Virus record (IMG/VR): IMGVR_UViG_3300025079_000017
Span: 1-28,740 of that record
DNA: 28,740 nt
Direction: 5' to 3' (one strand)
DNA from: a virus
Part shown: piece by piece, positions 22,175-28,740 of the stretch
Position numbering within the stretch: the first letter of the stretch is position 1
How the letters are laid out: each line of letters starts with the position of its first letter
The notes under the pieces: model-generated
Seen by the model: only the letters and a program-made list of their open reading frames with translations
Told to the model about the DNA's origin: nothing
The model's database searches: none
Position numbers and translations under genes: made by a program

Positions 22175-23580
22175 TATACAGACTGTGTTCTTTTCATTTT
22201 ACTCTTTTCAATTTCTATTGTATATTGCATAATCTTATCATTTGCTATTGTCTTTGTAATATAGCTTGAAGTAGTCAAGACAACAGGGTCTATGTATTTG
22301 TTAGTAATAGTATTGGCTGTATCTGTTGAGAAGCCATTTACTATATATACTTCAGTACTATTGATAAGTTCTTGAAACCATAGCCCTTCTGCTTCAGTAA
22401 CAAAGTCAGTGTTTAGTTTTATCTTTTCGGTAGAATTTACTCTAAAGTTTTTCTTTCCTCCTTTATATCCTGCTATTTTAAAAGTGCTTTCATTCCAAGT
22501 GCCACCTAATTGAGTGTAAGAAGTTCTGTTAGTTTGTATTGTTCTTGTAGACTTCATATTAAATGTATAGTAATCCCAAGCACCCCATTGGTTTAACCAA
22601 GTAAGTCTAATTCCTTCATATCCCCTTTCATTAGGGCAAATTATATTAATAGTGTAAATCTCGCTTAGTGTTGGTGTCTGTGCTTGAACTGTATAATAAG
22701 ATAAATCATTAGCAACGGCTGCTGCAAAGTTTGTAGACCAATTTTTTAAGTTTGCAGGAAATGCCCCAAAATAACTTAGCCTTGTGTTAGATTCTGAGCC
22801 TCCTGAATTAGCACCACCTGTAGAGGCTGTGTTTAAAATTGTATCACTTGCTCCTGCTGAAGTTCCATCTGCTTTGTAATACTTTATTTCCATAAAATCA
22901 ACATCAACTAAAGAACCGCCTGTACTTGGATCAATATAATTTAAAAAAGGTAAAGTACCATAGTCTGTAAGCCTTGCATACTGAGTTGTAGGGGCGTTGC
23001 TTAAAAATTTACTATCATTATCAGTTAGCTCAAAAAGATTTAAGTTGTAACCATAATTGTATGCATCTAAAGTAAGTACATCATCATATTGCAGCACTCC
23101 ATTGAACATTGTGTATTGTACAGAATTTTCTGCACTTGTTGGCGCTCCTACTGATCCTGTTGCTGTTTCAGCATACTCTATTTTAAACTGTATGGCAAAG
23201 AATTTAATACTATCATTACTTAAAGAAAACTTATCTACTAAATGAATAGGGAACATCTGAGTAAGTGCTGGAGTTCCTTTATATTCAGAAACTGCTGGAG
23301 AAGTAGAGTATGGTTCGTTATCAGGCTTTACAAAAGTTTCTAGTATAGGTCTTAGGTCAAATATACCTACTCCTGCATTATTAGGTGTGGTCTTGAAAGT
23401 ACCTATCCTATCATCAGCTACAGATAAATTAATAGGTGTGTTGCTAACGTGAACTTCAGCAATAAACTTTACTTTAAATTTGTTAGCTACTATTGAAGGC
23501 AATGCTACTGAGAATATGATTTGCTGCCCTATTGGTAGAACTTTATATAATGGTCTTTGTTCTATTGATACTTGTGCCAT
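22174..23580 (-). CDS. Tail/baseplate structural protein
   Basis: A 468-residue beta-rich protein: RPLYKVLPIGQQIIFSVALP at the N-terminus, then GTFKTTPNNAGVGIFDLRPI, NIICPNERGYEGIRLTWLNQ near 310-329, WGAWDYYTFNMKSTRTI, and a C-terminal region with KGGKKNFRVNSTEKIKLNTD. The F-D-L-R-P-I-L-E pattern and the G-x-x-x-x-W-x-N-x-W-G-x-W-D-Y section recur in Bacteroidota phage tail clusters. It is likely a distal tail or baseplate protein. It overlaps the 910-residue gene by one base, so the two are probably made in step. Confidence 0.75.
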   Translation of the reverse strand: MAQVSIEQRPLYKVLPIGQQIIFSVALPSIVANKFKVKFIAEVHVSNTPINLSVADDRIGTFKTTPNNAGVGIFDLRPILETFVKPDNEPYSTSPAVSEYKGTPALTQMFPIHLVDKFSLSNDSIKFFAIQFKIEYAETATGSVGAPTSAENSVQYTMFNGVLQYDDVLTLDAYNYGYNLNLFELTDNDSKFLSNAPTTQYARLTDYGTLPFLNYIDPSTGGSLVDVDFMEIKYYKADGTSAGASDTILNTASTGGANSGGSESNTRLSYFGAFPANLKNWSTNFAAAVANDLSYYTVQAQTPTLSEIYTINIICPNERGYEGIRLTWLNQWGAWDYYTFNMKSTRTIQTNRTSYTQLGGTWNESTFKIAGYKGGKKNFRVNSTEKIKLNTDFVTEAEGLWFQELINSTEVYIVNGFSTDTANTITNKYIDPVVLTTSSYITKTIANDKIMQYTIEIEKSKMKRTQSV

Positions 23581-23588
23581 ATTATTTG

Positions 23589-24122
23589 TTATTTAGGTCT
23601 GTAAAAAGTTGTAATATAAGTTTCTATATCTGACTTTAATTCTGTTAATAGTTCTTCATTTAATTTTTTATACTCTATCCCAAAAGGTTGTTGAAAAAAA
23701 CTTAGGCTTTTAATTCCATCTCTTTTAATCTTTCTACCTATAATAAAAGCTAAAGAAAGGTTAGTTATAAACCTTCCTGATTTTTTATCTCTACCTTTAA
23801 TTCCTTTTCTTTTTATCCATTTAGATAAAATGCCAGGAGGTGGCTGTTTTGTTGTATAGCTGTAAGGACTTGATTGTTTTTGCCCTTTGTAGTTTTCAAA
23901 TGAACGTTTCTTCTTATTTCCTGAAACACCTTTATCTAAAAACTCTCCATAGTCTAGCATATAGAATTTAGTACTAAAACCTGTATCAGTAGGTACAACT
24001 TCAAATCTAATTGAATTACCTAAAGCTGTGCTTCCTTTATCGCTTTGTAATTTAGACTTAGCATCATTTACTACTTGCTGACCAAAAGAGTTTAAGTATT
24101 TTTCTATATTGGTAGTGTCCAT
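23589..24122 (-). CDS. Tail completion protein (HK97 gp10-like)
   Basis: A 177-residue basic protein. The N-terminal amphipathic helix (YLNSFGQQVVNDAKSKLQ), the small strand F-x-M-L-D-Y-G-E-F-L-D-K-G-V-S-G, and the later basic IIGRKIKRDGIKSLSFFQQP followed by a long helix match HK97 gp10-type neck or tail-completion proteins. The middle has PPPGILSKWIKRKGIKGRDK. It probably joins the tube to the connector. It is preceded by the 149-residue structural gene with a one-base overlap. Confidence 0.75.
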   Translation of the reverse strand: MDTTNIEKYLNSFGQQVVNDAKSKLQSDKGSTALGNSIRFEVVPTDTGFSTKFYMLDYGEFLDKGVSGNKKKRSFENYKGQKQSSPYSYTTKQPPPGILSKWIKRKGIKGRDKKSGRFITNLSLAFIIGRKIKRDGIKSLSFFQQPFGIEYKKLNEELLTELKSDIETYITTFYRPK

Positions 24123-24571
24123 TATACTAGCCCTACAAACACTTCTAATTGTACATCTGCTGTGCCTATTGGTCTAGCTTCTAAGTTTGCTAATTCATCA
24201 GTAACACCAAATACAATAGTTGTACTTCCTGCACCCTTAATAATATCATCCCCATTAAAAAGAATATGTGAAGCCCCTGCTCTAAGCCTTACAATATATG
24301 AAGTCGCCACACCTACTACAGCTAATTCTATTTCTGTTGTAGTATCTAAATTAGTAACTCGGATGTACTTAGCATTATCCCTGTCTATAGCTCCTGGACT
24401 ACTATAAGGAGCTGTATCAAATACTGCTATTATTGTATCTTGTGAATGAGTACAAGTTACTATTCTTTCAAATACATCTACAATGCCTGTAGTTGTAAGT
24501 GAATTAGAACTACCCCTTAAAGCCCCATTCAAGACTACGCTCTCAGTCAATGTTGTTGTTAAATCTGCCAT
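24122..24571 (-). CDS. Small beta-rich virion protein
   Basis: A 149-residue protein rich in T, V, A and I with no lysine-rich region: MADLTTTLTESVVLNGALRG, VFERIVTCTHSQDTIIAVFD, ASHILFNGDDIIKGAG, and ending VQLEVFVGLV. It looks like an all-beta virion or fibre-associated protein. No family is recognised. It lies in the tail block between the 182-residue and gp10-like genes; 67 AT-rich bases with no clear site separate it from the gene upstream. Confidence 0.78.
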   Translation of the reverse strand: MADLTTTLTESVVLNGALRGSSNSLTTTGIVDVFERIVTCTHSQDTIIAVFDTAPYSSPGAIDRDNAKYIRVTNLDTTTEIELAVVGVATSYIVRLRAGASHILFNGDDIIKGAGSTTIVFGVTDELANLEARPIGTADVQLEVFVGLV

Positions 24572-24638
24572 TTTTATATTTTTATTGTTATTTTAAAAAA
24601 CCCTATTATTATTTTATATTTTCCTATTTTAAATTTCA

Positions 24639-25187
24639 TTAATGTCCTATTGGTACATTTGATACAGGTATTTCACAAGATTGGAAATCATTCTGTACTA
24701 CTATTCCAATAGAGAAAACCCACCCTGTTACTAAATTATCGAACCTCTCGCTGAAAGGCTCTAAAGTATATTCTCCATCTGTAAAATAAACAGGTTTATT
24801 GATGTCTTGTGTTCCTGTTAAGGATGCTGATTGCCATTTACTATTTCTTAACATAGCTATAATATCACCACAAACCTGAAGGCAACTTGAAAGAACTTCC
24901 TGCTCATTGCTTAAAAAGTCTGCAGATTCAAAATTAGCTTCAGTCCAATTCTCTTTTTCGCTTACTAGATCACAAACAAAAAGCTGAAAATTGTATGTAA
25001 GACTTGCCTCTCCTGTAGTTACATTTACAGGATTGATATGAAACAAAGGAAACAATGTATTCTTTGCCATATCTATTTGCCAAATATCCCCAGTTGTTGT
25101 TGTTGTAATTTGGTCGTGTGCAGCTCCTAATCTCTTTAAGAAATTAATAGCGTTGTTGTATGTTTTATTTTCAGGACTATTCCCCAT
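24639..25187 (-). CDS. Tail terminator-like structural protein
   Basis: A 182-residue protein. An N-terminal helix (NKTYNNAINFLKRLGAAHDQ), a beta sheet with NTLFPLFHINPVNVTTGEAS and YNFQLFVCDLVSEKENWTEA, a helix (EVLSSCLQVCGDIIAMLRN), and a final strand pair with FDNLVTGWVFSIGIVVQND give the alpha/beta layout of tail terminator proteins. This is a fold-level judgement. It lies before the gp10-like gene, the usual neighbour. Its ATG overlaps the stop of the 46-residue gene upstream. Confidence 0.68.
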   Translation of the reverse strand: MGNSPENKTYNNAINFLKRLGAAHDQITTTTTGDIWQIDMAKNTLFPLFHINPVNVTTGEASLTYNFQLFVCDLVSEKENWTEANFESADFLSNEQEVLSSCLQVCGDIIAMLRNSKWQSASLTGTQDINKPVYFTDGEYTLEPFSERFDNLVTGWVFSIGIVVQNDFQSCEIPVSNVPIGH

Positions 25188-25317
25188 TGTTTACTGTATT
25201 TACTTTATTACTCATATTTAAATCTGTTTCAAAACTTAACCAAGTTAAACATTCTAATAAATTCAGTTTAGTTACCGCATCTAAATTTACTATTTGTTCG
25301 TTACATAACCTGTGCAT
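25177..25317 (-). CDS. 46-residue small protein coupled to the chaperone-like gene
   Basis: A short frame, MHRLCNEQIVNLDAVTKLNL, continuing with LECLTWLSFETDLNMSNK. Its ATG overlaps the stop of the upstream gene (TAATG), and its stop lies 11 bases inside the next gene, so it exactly fills a gap of 129 bases. It is a helical protein with a C-x-x-x-L pattern. Together with its upstream partner it could be the second part of a tail assembly chaperone pair, made here by reinitiation instead of a frameshift (inference). Confidence 0.65.
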   Translation of the reverse strand: MHRLCNEQIVNLDAVTKLNLLECLTWLSFETDLNMSNKVNTVNNGE

Positions 25318-25961
25318 TACTCCGAACCATCCCCATTTTTTTGCAAAGCTGCCGTCTGTAATGCTTTCATTACCTTCTTCTGTTCCGTTGAATATGATTC
25401 CATAGTCTGCAAGAATACCATCACGAAAGCGTAAAAAAAAACCAGCGCACTTTGCACTTGACTAGCTGTCATCTTTTTCATTGCCTCCGCCCTTATCTTA
25501 ATTTTACCATCATAGGCTTCTATGTCATATACATCCTCACTTTCTCCTTTAGCTGTTATAGGTCTAAATAGTATTGCCATTAATTCAGCTAAATTATCTT
25601 CTATTCCCTCTTTTATTATTGTTTCAATATCTGCGAACTCACCTAAAGTAATCTCATCAAGGTTTGGATGCATCCCATACTCAACACCATCTATTTCAAT
25701 TACCTTTTTTAAAATAGTATCTTGTTCTCCCTGCAACTCTGCCATCTTACCTAATATCACAGAAACATCTCTCAAAGAAAGTTTCTTAATTAATTCTTTA
25801 GGCATATCAGATAAAGTAGCTAAAGTTTCTTCTGCTTCTTTTGATGTACTTCCTTTAGATAATTCTGTTAATTGTGCGAATTTTTCTAATGTAACATCTG
25901 ACCAAGAGTTAATAGTATTGTAAGTTTCCTTCTTGCCTTTATTTTTTATCTTTACTTTCAT
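25317..25961 (-). CDS. Tail assembly chaperone-like protein, tentative
   Basis: A 214-residue, mostly helical protein: INSWSDVTLEKFAQLTELSK near 17-36, a central section with KKLSLRDVSVILGKMAELQG and DGVEYGMHPNLDEITLGEFA, and a C-terminal hydrophobic helix (SALVFFYAFVMVFLQTMES). The W-x-D-x-T-L-x-x-F-x-x-L start is frequent in flavobacterial phage tail clusters. The first gene after terL, it opens the tail block and has the late element 14 bases before its ATG. I infer a chaperone role from position and helical make-up; the tape measure gene is 7 kb away, which is unusual for that role. Confidence 0.62.
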   Translation of the reverse strand: MKVKIKNKGKKETYNTINSWSDVTLEKFAQLTELSKGSTSKEAEETLATLSDMPKELIKKLSLRDVSVILGKMAELQGEQDTILKKVIEIDGVEYGMHPNLDEITLGEFADIETIIKEGIEDNLAELMAILFRPITAKGESEDVYDIEAYDGKIKIRAEAMKKMTASQVQSALVFFYAFVMVFLQTMESYSTEQKKVMKALQTAALQKNGDGSE

Positions 25962-25975
25962 AGTGTTTTGTAATA

Positions 25976-25986
25976 ATATAATAGAA
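25976..25986 (-). promoter_or_regulatory. Repeated late element TTCTATTATAT (site 5)
   Basis: Lies in the 135-base gap between terL and the tail block, 14 bases before the ATG at 25961. It shares 16 bases (ACTTTTTCTATTATAT) with site 2. It would start the tail operon. The rest of this gap has no convincing gene, only a hairpin at 26067-26092. Confidence 0.6.
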
Positions 25987-26066
25987 AAAGTTAGTTTTTA
26001 GTTTACTGTTTGTTTTAATAGTGTATATTTGTCCAAGTTCTTCATATTCTTTCTTAGTTGTGAAAT

Positions 26067-26092
26067 AGGGTTGCTTATAATTAGGCAGCCCT
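26067..26092. terminator. Hairpin just after terL
   Basis: AGGGTTGC (26067-26074) and GCAGCCCT (26085-26092) form an 8-bp stem around a 10-base loop. On the plus strand the only imperfection is a G-T pair, and TTTTTCTAT follows, so it would stop rightward transcription. On the minus strand, in the sense of the genes, there is a C-A mismatch and no U tract. It could still be an mRNA end or stabilising stem for terL. Confidence 0.4.
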
Positions 26093-26096
26093 TTTT

Positions 26097-27299
26097 CTAT
26101 TGTACAAAATACTTACCTGCATTTGGATTGTCTAAATGGTATATAACATTGTAACGAATACCATCAATAGCGTGATTGTAATTATCTACATATAATTTTG
26201 AGGATTTGTCGCTGTAAATATAATTATTTAATTCTTTAGCTATGTTAGTTGATTCAGGGCTTACTATTAAATGATAATCTTGCATACGAGTTATACCGCT
26301 TTCAATAGTTCCTTTCTTTACAGGCTTAATGTTTACTCCTAAATGCTTTAAATCTGCTATCAGTCTAGGTTCTGAGCTATCAGCAATTATTAAAGTTTGT
26401 TCTACTTTGTCTAAAACTATCTTAGCTAATTCTTGCGACTTTAATCCATTCTGATAGATATGTTCCTTTAAATATATCTTCTTATGCTTTTTATCTATGG
26501 CTACTTCTGTGAGGCTATCAGGGTCTACTGAGAATCCAAAGTCCATTCCACAAGAAGTTTGTAAGTTATCAGGATTAAATTCGCCTATTGACCAATTTTC
26601 AAATACAACACCCTCAGCTTTGTCTAGCCACCCTCCTAAGATTTTATGCGTGTACTTCTTAAAGTTATTATGCTTTATGCTCTTAATACGCTCTAGGAAG
26701 CTCGTAGAAAGATTATCTTTATTGTCTAAGTAAGTGCTATGAATGTAGCATACATTGTCTTTAACGCCATTAAAACCACCCTCTACACCTTTTTCTTGGA
26801 AGAACCTGTTATAAATCCAATGTTCTTTAGTAACTGGGTTTAATATTAGTATGATTCTATTCTGAATGTCTTTCTCCCTAATACTTAAATCAATAGTATC
26901 AAAGATGTTTTCATCTACAAGTTCTTCAGCTTCATCTAATACCCAAGTGCTTATTCCCTGTAAAGACTTAAGACTAGCTGTTTGGTTTCCTGCTGAAGTT
27001 CTAATACCTCTAAACAGAATGTCTGACTGATTGCTTGTATTTAATACTTCTGCTTTATTAATACTAAAGACTTCATCAAACCCTAATAGCCCTATCTTTT
27101 CTAAGAACTCAGGAATGATTGACAAATGAGCTGAAGTCATTGTAAATCTTGTAAAGAGTATTCTAATACCCTTAGTCATAGTAAGTAAAGTCAGAAATAC
27201 TGTGGCTGCAAAAGACTTCCCTGATCCTCTACCACCTGTTATAATAAAGTAACGGCAATTAGATTCAAAGAGTGGATTGTATTTTTTATTCAGTATCAG
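26097..27299 (-). CDS. terL: Terminase large subunit, non-ATG start
   Basis: A protein of about 400 residues of the PBSX-like (Terminase_3) type. Counting from the CTG at 27299, the Walker A motif GGRGSGKS is at 22-29, Walker B WVLDEAEE at 119-126, a coupling motif LILNPV at 151-156, and the nuclease acidic residues D253 (GMDFG), D307 (IIADSS) and D379 (HAIDGIR). It pumps DNA into the prohead and cuts it. The first in-frame ATG, at 27179, lies after Walker A, so it cannot be the real start. The frame is open to 27302 without ATG; CTG (27299) and ATA (27296) are the only candidates and give an N-terminus of ILNKKYNPLF. The start overlaps the last codons of terS, so coupled reinitiation is likely. 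A sequence error is the alternative. Confidence 0.88.
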   Translation of the reverse strand: MILNKKYNPLFESNCRYFIITGGRGSGKSFAATVFLTLLTMTKGIRILFTRFTMTSAHLSIIPEFLEKIGLLGFDEVFSINKAEVLNTSNQSDILFRGIRTSAGNQTASLKSLQGISTWVLDEAEELVDENIFDTIDLSIREKDIQNRIILILNPVTKEHWIYNRFFQEKGVEGGFNGVKDNVCYIHSTYLDNKDNLSTSFLERIKSIKHNNFKKYTHKILGGWLDKAEGVVFENWSIGEFNPDNLQTSCGMDFGFSVDPDSLTEVAIDKKHKKIYLKEHIYQNGLKSQELAKIVLDKVEQTLIIADSSEPRLIADLKHLGVNIKPVKKGTIESGITRMQDYHLIVSPESTNIAKELNNYIYSDKSSKLYVDNYNHAIDGIRYNVIYHLDNPNAGKYFVQ

Positions 27300-27639
27300 T
27301 TTCTACAAATGTTATTACAGGCATATTTATAGCCTTATCACCTGAAGTAATGTCTAGCCTATTTGTTTCATTCCATCCAAGTCTAGTCTTAGCAGCGTGT
27401 ATTACAACTGAAGGTACTTTGTCCTTTACACATTCATAATACTTTGATTTAATAAAATCTTGCTGTATGCTTTCTATTTCTTCTACTTTACCTGCAAATT
27501 CCTTATCTTCTTTTAGCCATTTATAGAAATTAGTTCTTGATAAATCAGTTGCCTTTAATGCAGTTGTTATTACTCCTAGACTACTTTCTAAAGCCTTTAA
27601 CATTCTTTCTTTGTTGATTTGTGTTCTATTCTGTTCCAT
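27286..27639 (-). CDS. terS: Terminase small subunit
   Basis: A 117-residue protein directly before terL. The N-terminal helix-turn-helix reads MLKALESSLGVITTALKATD then LSRTNFYKWLKEDKEFAGKV (13-52), as in DNA-recognising small terminases. A central helix (EEIESIQQDFIKSKYYECVK) serves oligomerisation, and a V-P-S-V-V-I-H-A-A-K-TRLGW section follows, the common end of the family. It recognises the phage DNA for packaging. It is followed by terL with a short overlap, and one base separates it from the dioxygenase gene upstream. Confidence 0.88.
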   Translation of the reverse strand: MEQNRTQINKERMLKALESSLGVITTALKATDLSRTNFYKWLKEDKEFAGKVEEIESIQQDFIKSKYYECVKDKVPSVVIHAAKTRLGWNETNRLDITSGDKAINMPVITFVETDTE

Positions 27640-27640
27640 T

Positions 27641-28444
27641 CTATATTCCTTTAAATGCTTTCAATGGGTAGAAGATTAAGCTATTTCTATACCCATCTTC
27701 GCTTATTTGTTTTATTGGTGTTACTCCGTGTACATTCTTCCAAGCAGGGTACACTAACATTGAATTGTCAGCTTGTTCAAAGGTTACATTATAGTCAGGC
27801 ACATTTAAGCACCCCCCATTTGCATTGTTTCTTTTAGTTAAGATTGTGTTTACTGTGCCTTGAATGTTTCCTGTATCTCTGTGGAAAGCTGCTGCTATAT
27901 TGAAGTTAGATATACTGCTTGTGTACATATTACCAAACCTCCATTCTTTTTTTACATCTTTAAATAATTCTATTTGCCTTTTATAAATATGAGGGGTTAA
28001 TTTCTTGATGATTTGCTCTGCTTCTAAACAAGCACCCCACATAGCTTTAATAAATATTTGTGCTTTTGGCTCTCTATGTACTGGAGTTATGCTTGGGTAT
28101 GGCATTCTCATATGAGGTTTAGGAGCTCTACTTCCAAGTATTGTACTGTATTGAGTTACTAAATTCTTACCTTCTATTTGTCTTTTGAATTTATCGTGCT
28201 TATTCCCTTGGGGACCTCTACTCATTTCTGCTTTAGGTACATTATCACTTCTAAATTCTTTATTAGCTATTGCTATTAATTGCTGTAACTTGTTACTATA
28301 CTTTTTTACATCTTTAATATAAAAACCAATTATCTCGCCATCTAACTCTAATAAGCAATCTTCTTTTACATTAGGCTCAAAGTAAGGACAGTCTTTACCA
28401 ATCTTAGTTTTGTGTTCTACTTGTTCTAATTTTAGTGTTTTCAT
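27641..28444 (-). CDS. TET/JBP-like 2-oxoglutarate/Fe(II) DNA dioxygenase
   Basis: A 267-residue protein. The C-terminal half holds the double-stranded beta-helix signature of TET/JBP oxygenases: TSSISNFNIAAAFHRDTGN with H188 and D190 as iron ligands, a GGCLNVPDYNVTFEQADNS section at 210-228, the distal H239 in NVHGVTPI, and R253 in YRNSLIFYP for 2-oxoglutarate. The N-terminal 100 residues are a basic region (RGPQGNKHDKFKRQI) and may bind DNA. TET/JBP enzymes oxidise 5-methylcytosine or thymine in DNA to hydroxymethyl bases. It is embedded between kinase (41-base overlap) and terS (one-base gap), so it is a component of a modification cassette. The alternative is a 2-oxoglutarate enzyme acting on another substrate. 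Confidence 0.85.
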   Translation of the reverse strand: MKTLKLEQVEHKTKIGKDCPYFEPNVKEDCLLELDGEIIGFYIKDVKKYSNKLQQLIAIANKEFRSDNVPKAEMSRGPQGNKHDKFKRQIEGKNLVTQYSTILGSRAPKPHMRMPYPSITPVHREPKAQIFIKAMWGACLEAEQIIKKLTPHIYKRQIELFKDVKKEWRFGNMYTSSISNFNIAAAFHRDTGNIQGTVNTILTKRNNANGGCLNVPDYNVTFEQADNSMLVYPAWKNVHGVTPIKQISEDGYRNSLIFYPLKAFKGI

Positions 28445-28740
28445 AGCTTTGTATTATATTTAAACATTCATTTGAATTTTCTACTTCTTTGTCTGCTTTT
28501 ATGTTTTTAACTCTTGTCTTAATAGTTTTTAATTGTCTTTCTGTTTGTTGACTTCCTCTCTTTAGCCTTCCACCCTTACCATCTCCTTTTATTTTAATTA
28601 TGTAAGGCTTTGCTTTTTTTATAAAATTAGTGTTCATAAACCTATCCCCTTCAAAGATTGCTGTTTTATTTACTTTATTAATATAAACTAGCATTTTATC
28701 TAGGTCTTTCATTACCGCCATACTTAACTTATCGCTACCC
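28404..28740 (-). CDS. P-loop kinase of DNA base-modification type, C-terminal part cut by the contig end
   Basis: The in-frame right-end copy of the kinase. The 5' part lies beyond the window edge and corresponds to bases 148-302 at the left end. Here the T run has seven bases and the frame continues through NTNFIKKAKPYIIKIKGDGK into a basic tail, KRGSQQTERQLKTIKTRVKN. The R...Q-x-E-R-x-L-K...T-R-V-K-N-I series recalls the lid and substrate section of phage base kinases. Joined with the left part, the full protein is about 163 residues. Its end overlaps the dioxygenase start by 41 bases, so the two are closely coupled. Confidence 0.85.
   Translation of the reverse strand, partial: GSDKLSMAVMKDLDKMLVYINKVNKTAIFEGDRFMNTNFIKKAKPYIIKIKGDGKGGRLKRGSQQTERQLKTIKTRVKNIKADKEVENSNECLNIIQSYENTKIRTSRTQN
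28593..28740. repeat. Right copy of the terminal direct repeat
   Basis: Repeats bases 1-147 with one extra T (seven instead of six) in the run near 28614-28620. The unique genome is therefore about 28.59 kb. The right copy restores the kinase reading frame, so it is the more likely correct version. Confidence 0.93.

Noticed and set aside
25989-26110. Open frame between terL and the tail block with a protein-like stretch (LPNYKQPYFTTKKEYEELGQ)
   Set aside because: It has no ATG, GTG or TTG start and ends inside the tail gene. It is protein-like enough to recheck in relatives, but I cannot support it as a gene.
27286-27302. Programmed frameshift joining terS to terL
   Set aside because: The terS stop lies before the A run, and no slippery heptamer followed by a structure is seen. 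Reinitiation at a rare start codon explains the arrangement better.
1-28740. CRISPR array, tRNA genes, integrase or lysogeny module
   Set aside because: I see no regularly spaced repeats, no cloverleaf candidate and no recombinase or repressor among the translated frames.

Overview
The window is a complete or nearly complete genome of a small tailed bacteriophage of about 28.6 kb. The first 147 bases (1-147) recur at the right end (28593-28740), so the molecule is either circular/circularly permuted or carries direct terminal repeats. The two copies differ by one T in a homopolymer. That single base breaks a kinase gene in the left copy and leaves it open in the right copy. The host is most likely a member of the Bacteroidota, perhaps a marine flavobacterium. 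The reasons are the strongly AT-rich composition, the lack of Shine-Dalgarno-like leaders, a promoter of the TTG-N19-TAnnTTTG type at 7575-7604, a DUF3127 single-strand-binding-like protein, and tail and head proteins that resemble flavobacterial phages. These are family-level judgements made from the translated sequence only.

Every gene I accept lies on the minus strand, so the map reads from right to left. From the junction, in transcription order: (1) a DNA base-modification cassette with a ParB-like protein (299-859), a P-loop kinase that crosses the contig ends, and a TET/JBP-like 2-oxoglutarate dioxygenase (27641-28444). (2) The DNA packaging genes terS and terL (27299-26097). (3) A tail block (25961-16561) with chaperone-like, tail-completion, baseplate, fibre and tape-measure proteins. 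(4) A head block (16524-9408) with an XkdF-like prohead protease, scaffold, HK97-type capsid, tube-like protein, a LamG lectin, a portal with a long extra C-terminal region, and a connector. (5) A probable lysis block (9347-7723). (6) Early and replication genes (7546-889), including small acidic proteins, a possible annealase, a DUF3127 SSB-like protein, a DnaA domain-IV-like protein, a winged-helix replication protein, HNH and NinG nucleases, a sigma-70-like factor and DUF3310.

The tape measure and siphovirus-type tail proteins suggest a long-tailed phage. I see no integrase, repressor, DNA polymerase or helicase, so it is probably lytic and depends on the host replisome. The sigma-like factor may drive late transcription. 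A repeated element, TTCTATTATAT, sits in front of five late transcription units (modification/packaging, tail, protease, scaffold, post-tube structural) and in front of no early gene. Two Rho-independent terminators isolate the capsid and tube genes. Genes are packed with ATGA or TAATG overlaps. Several genes of 40-56 codons fill what would otherwise look like gaps. With these included, no stretch over 300 bases lacks a gene.
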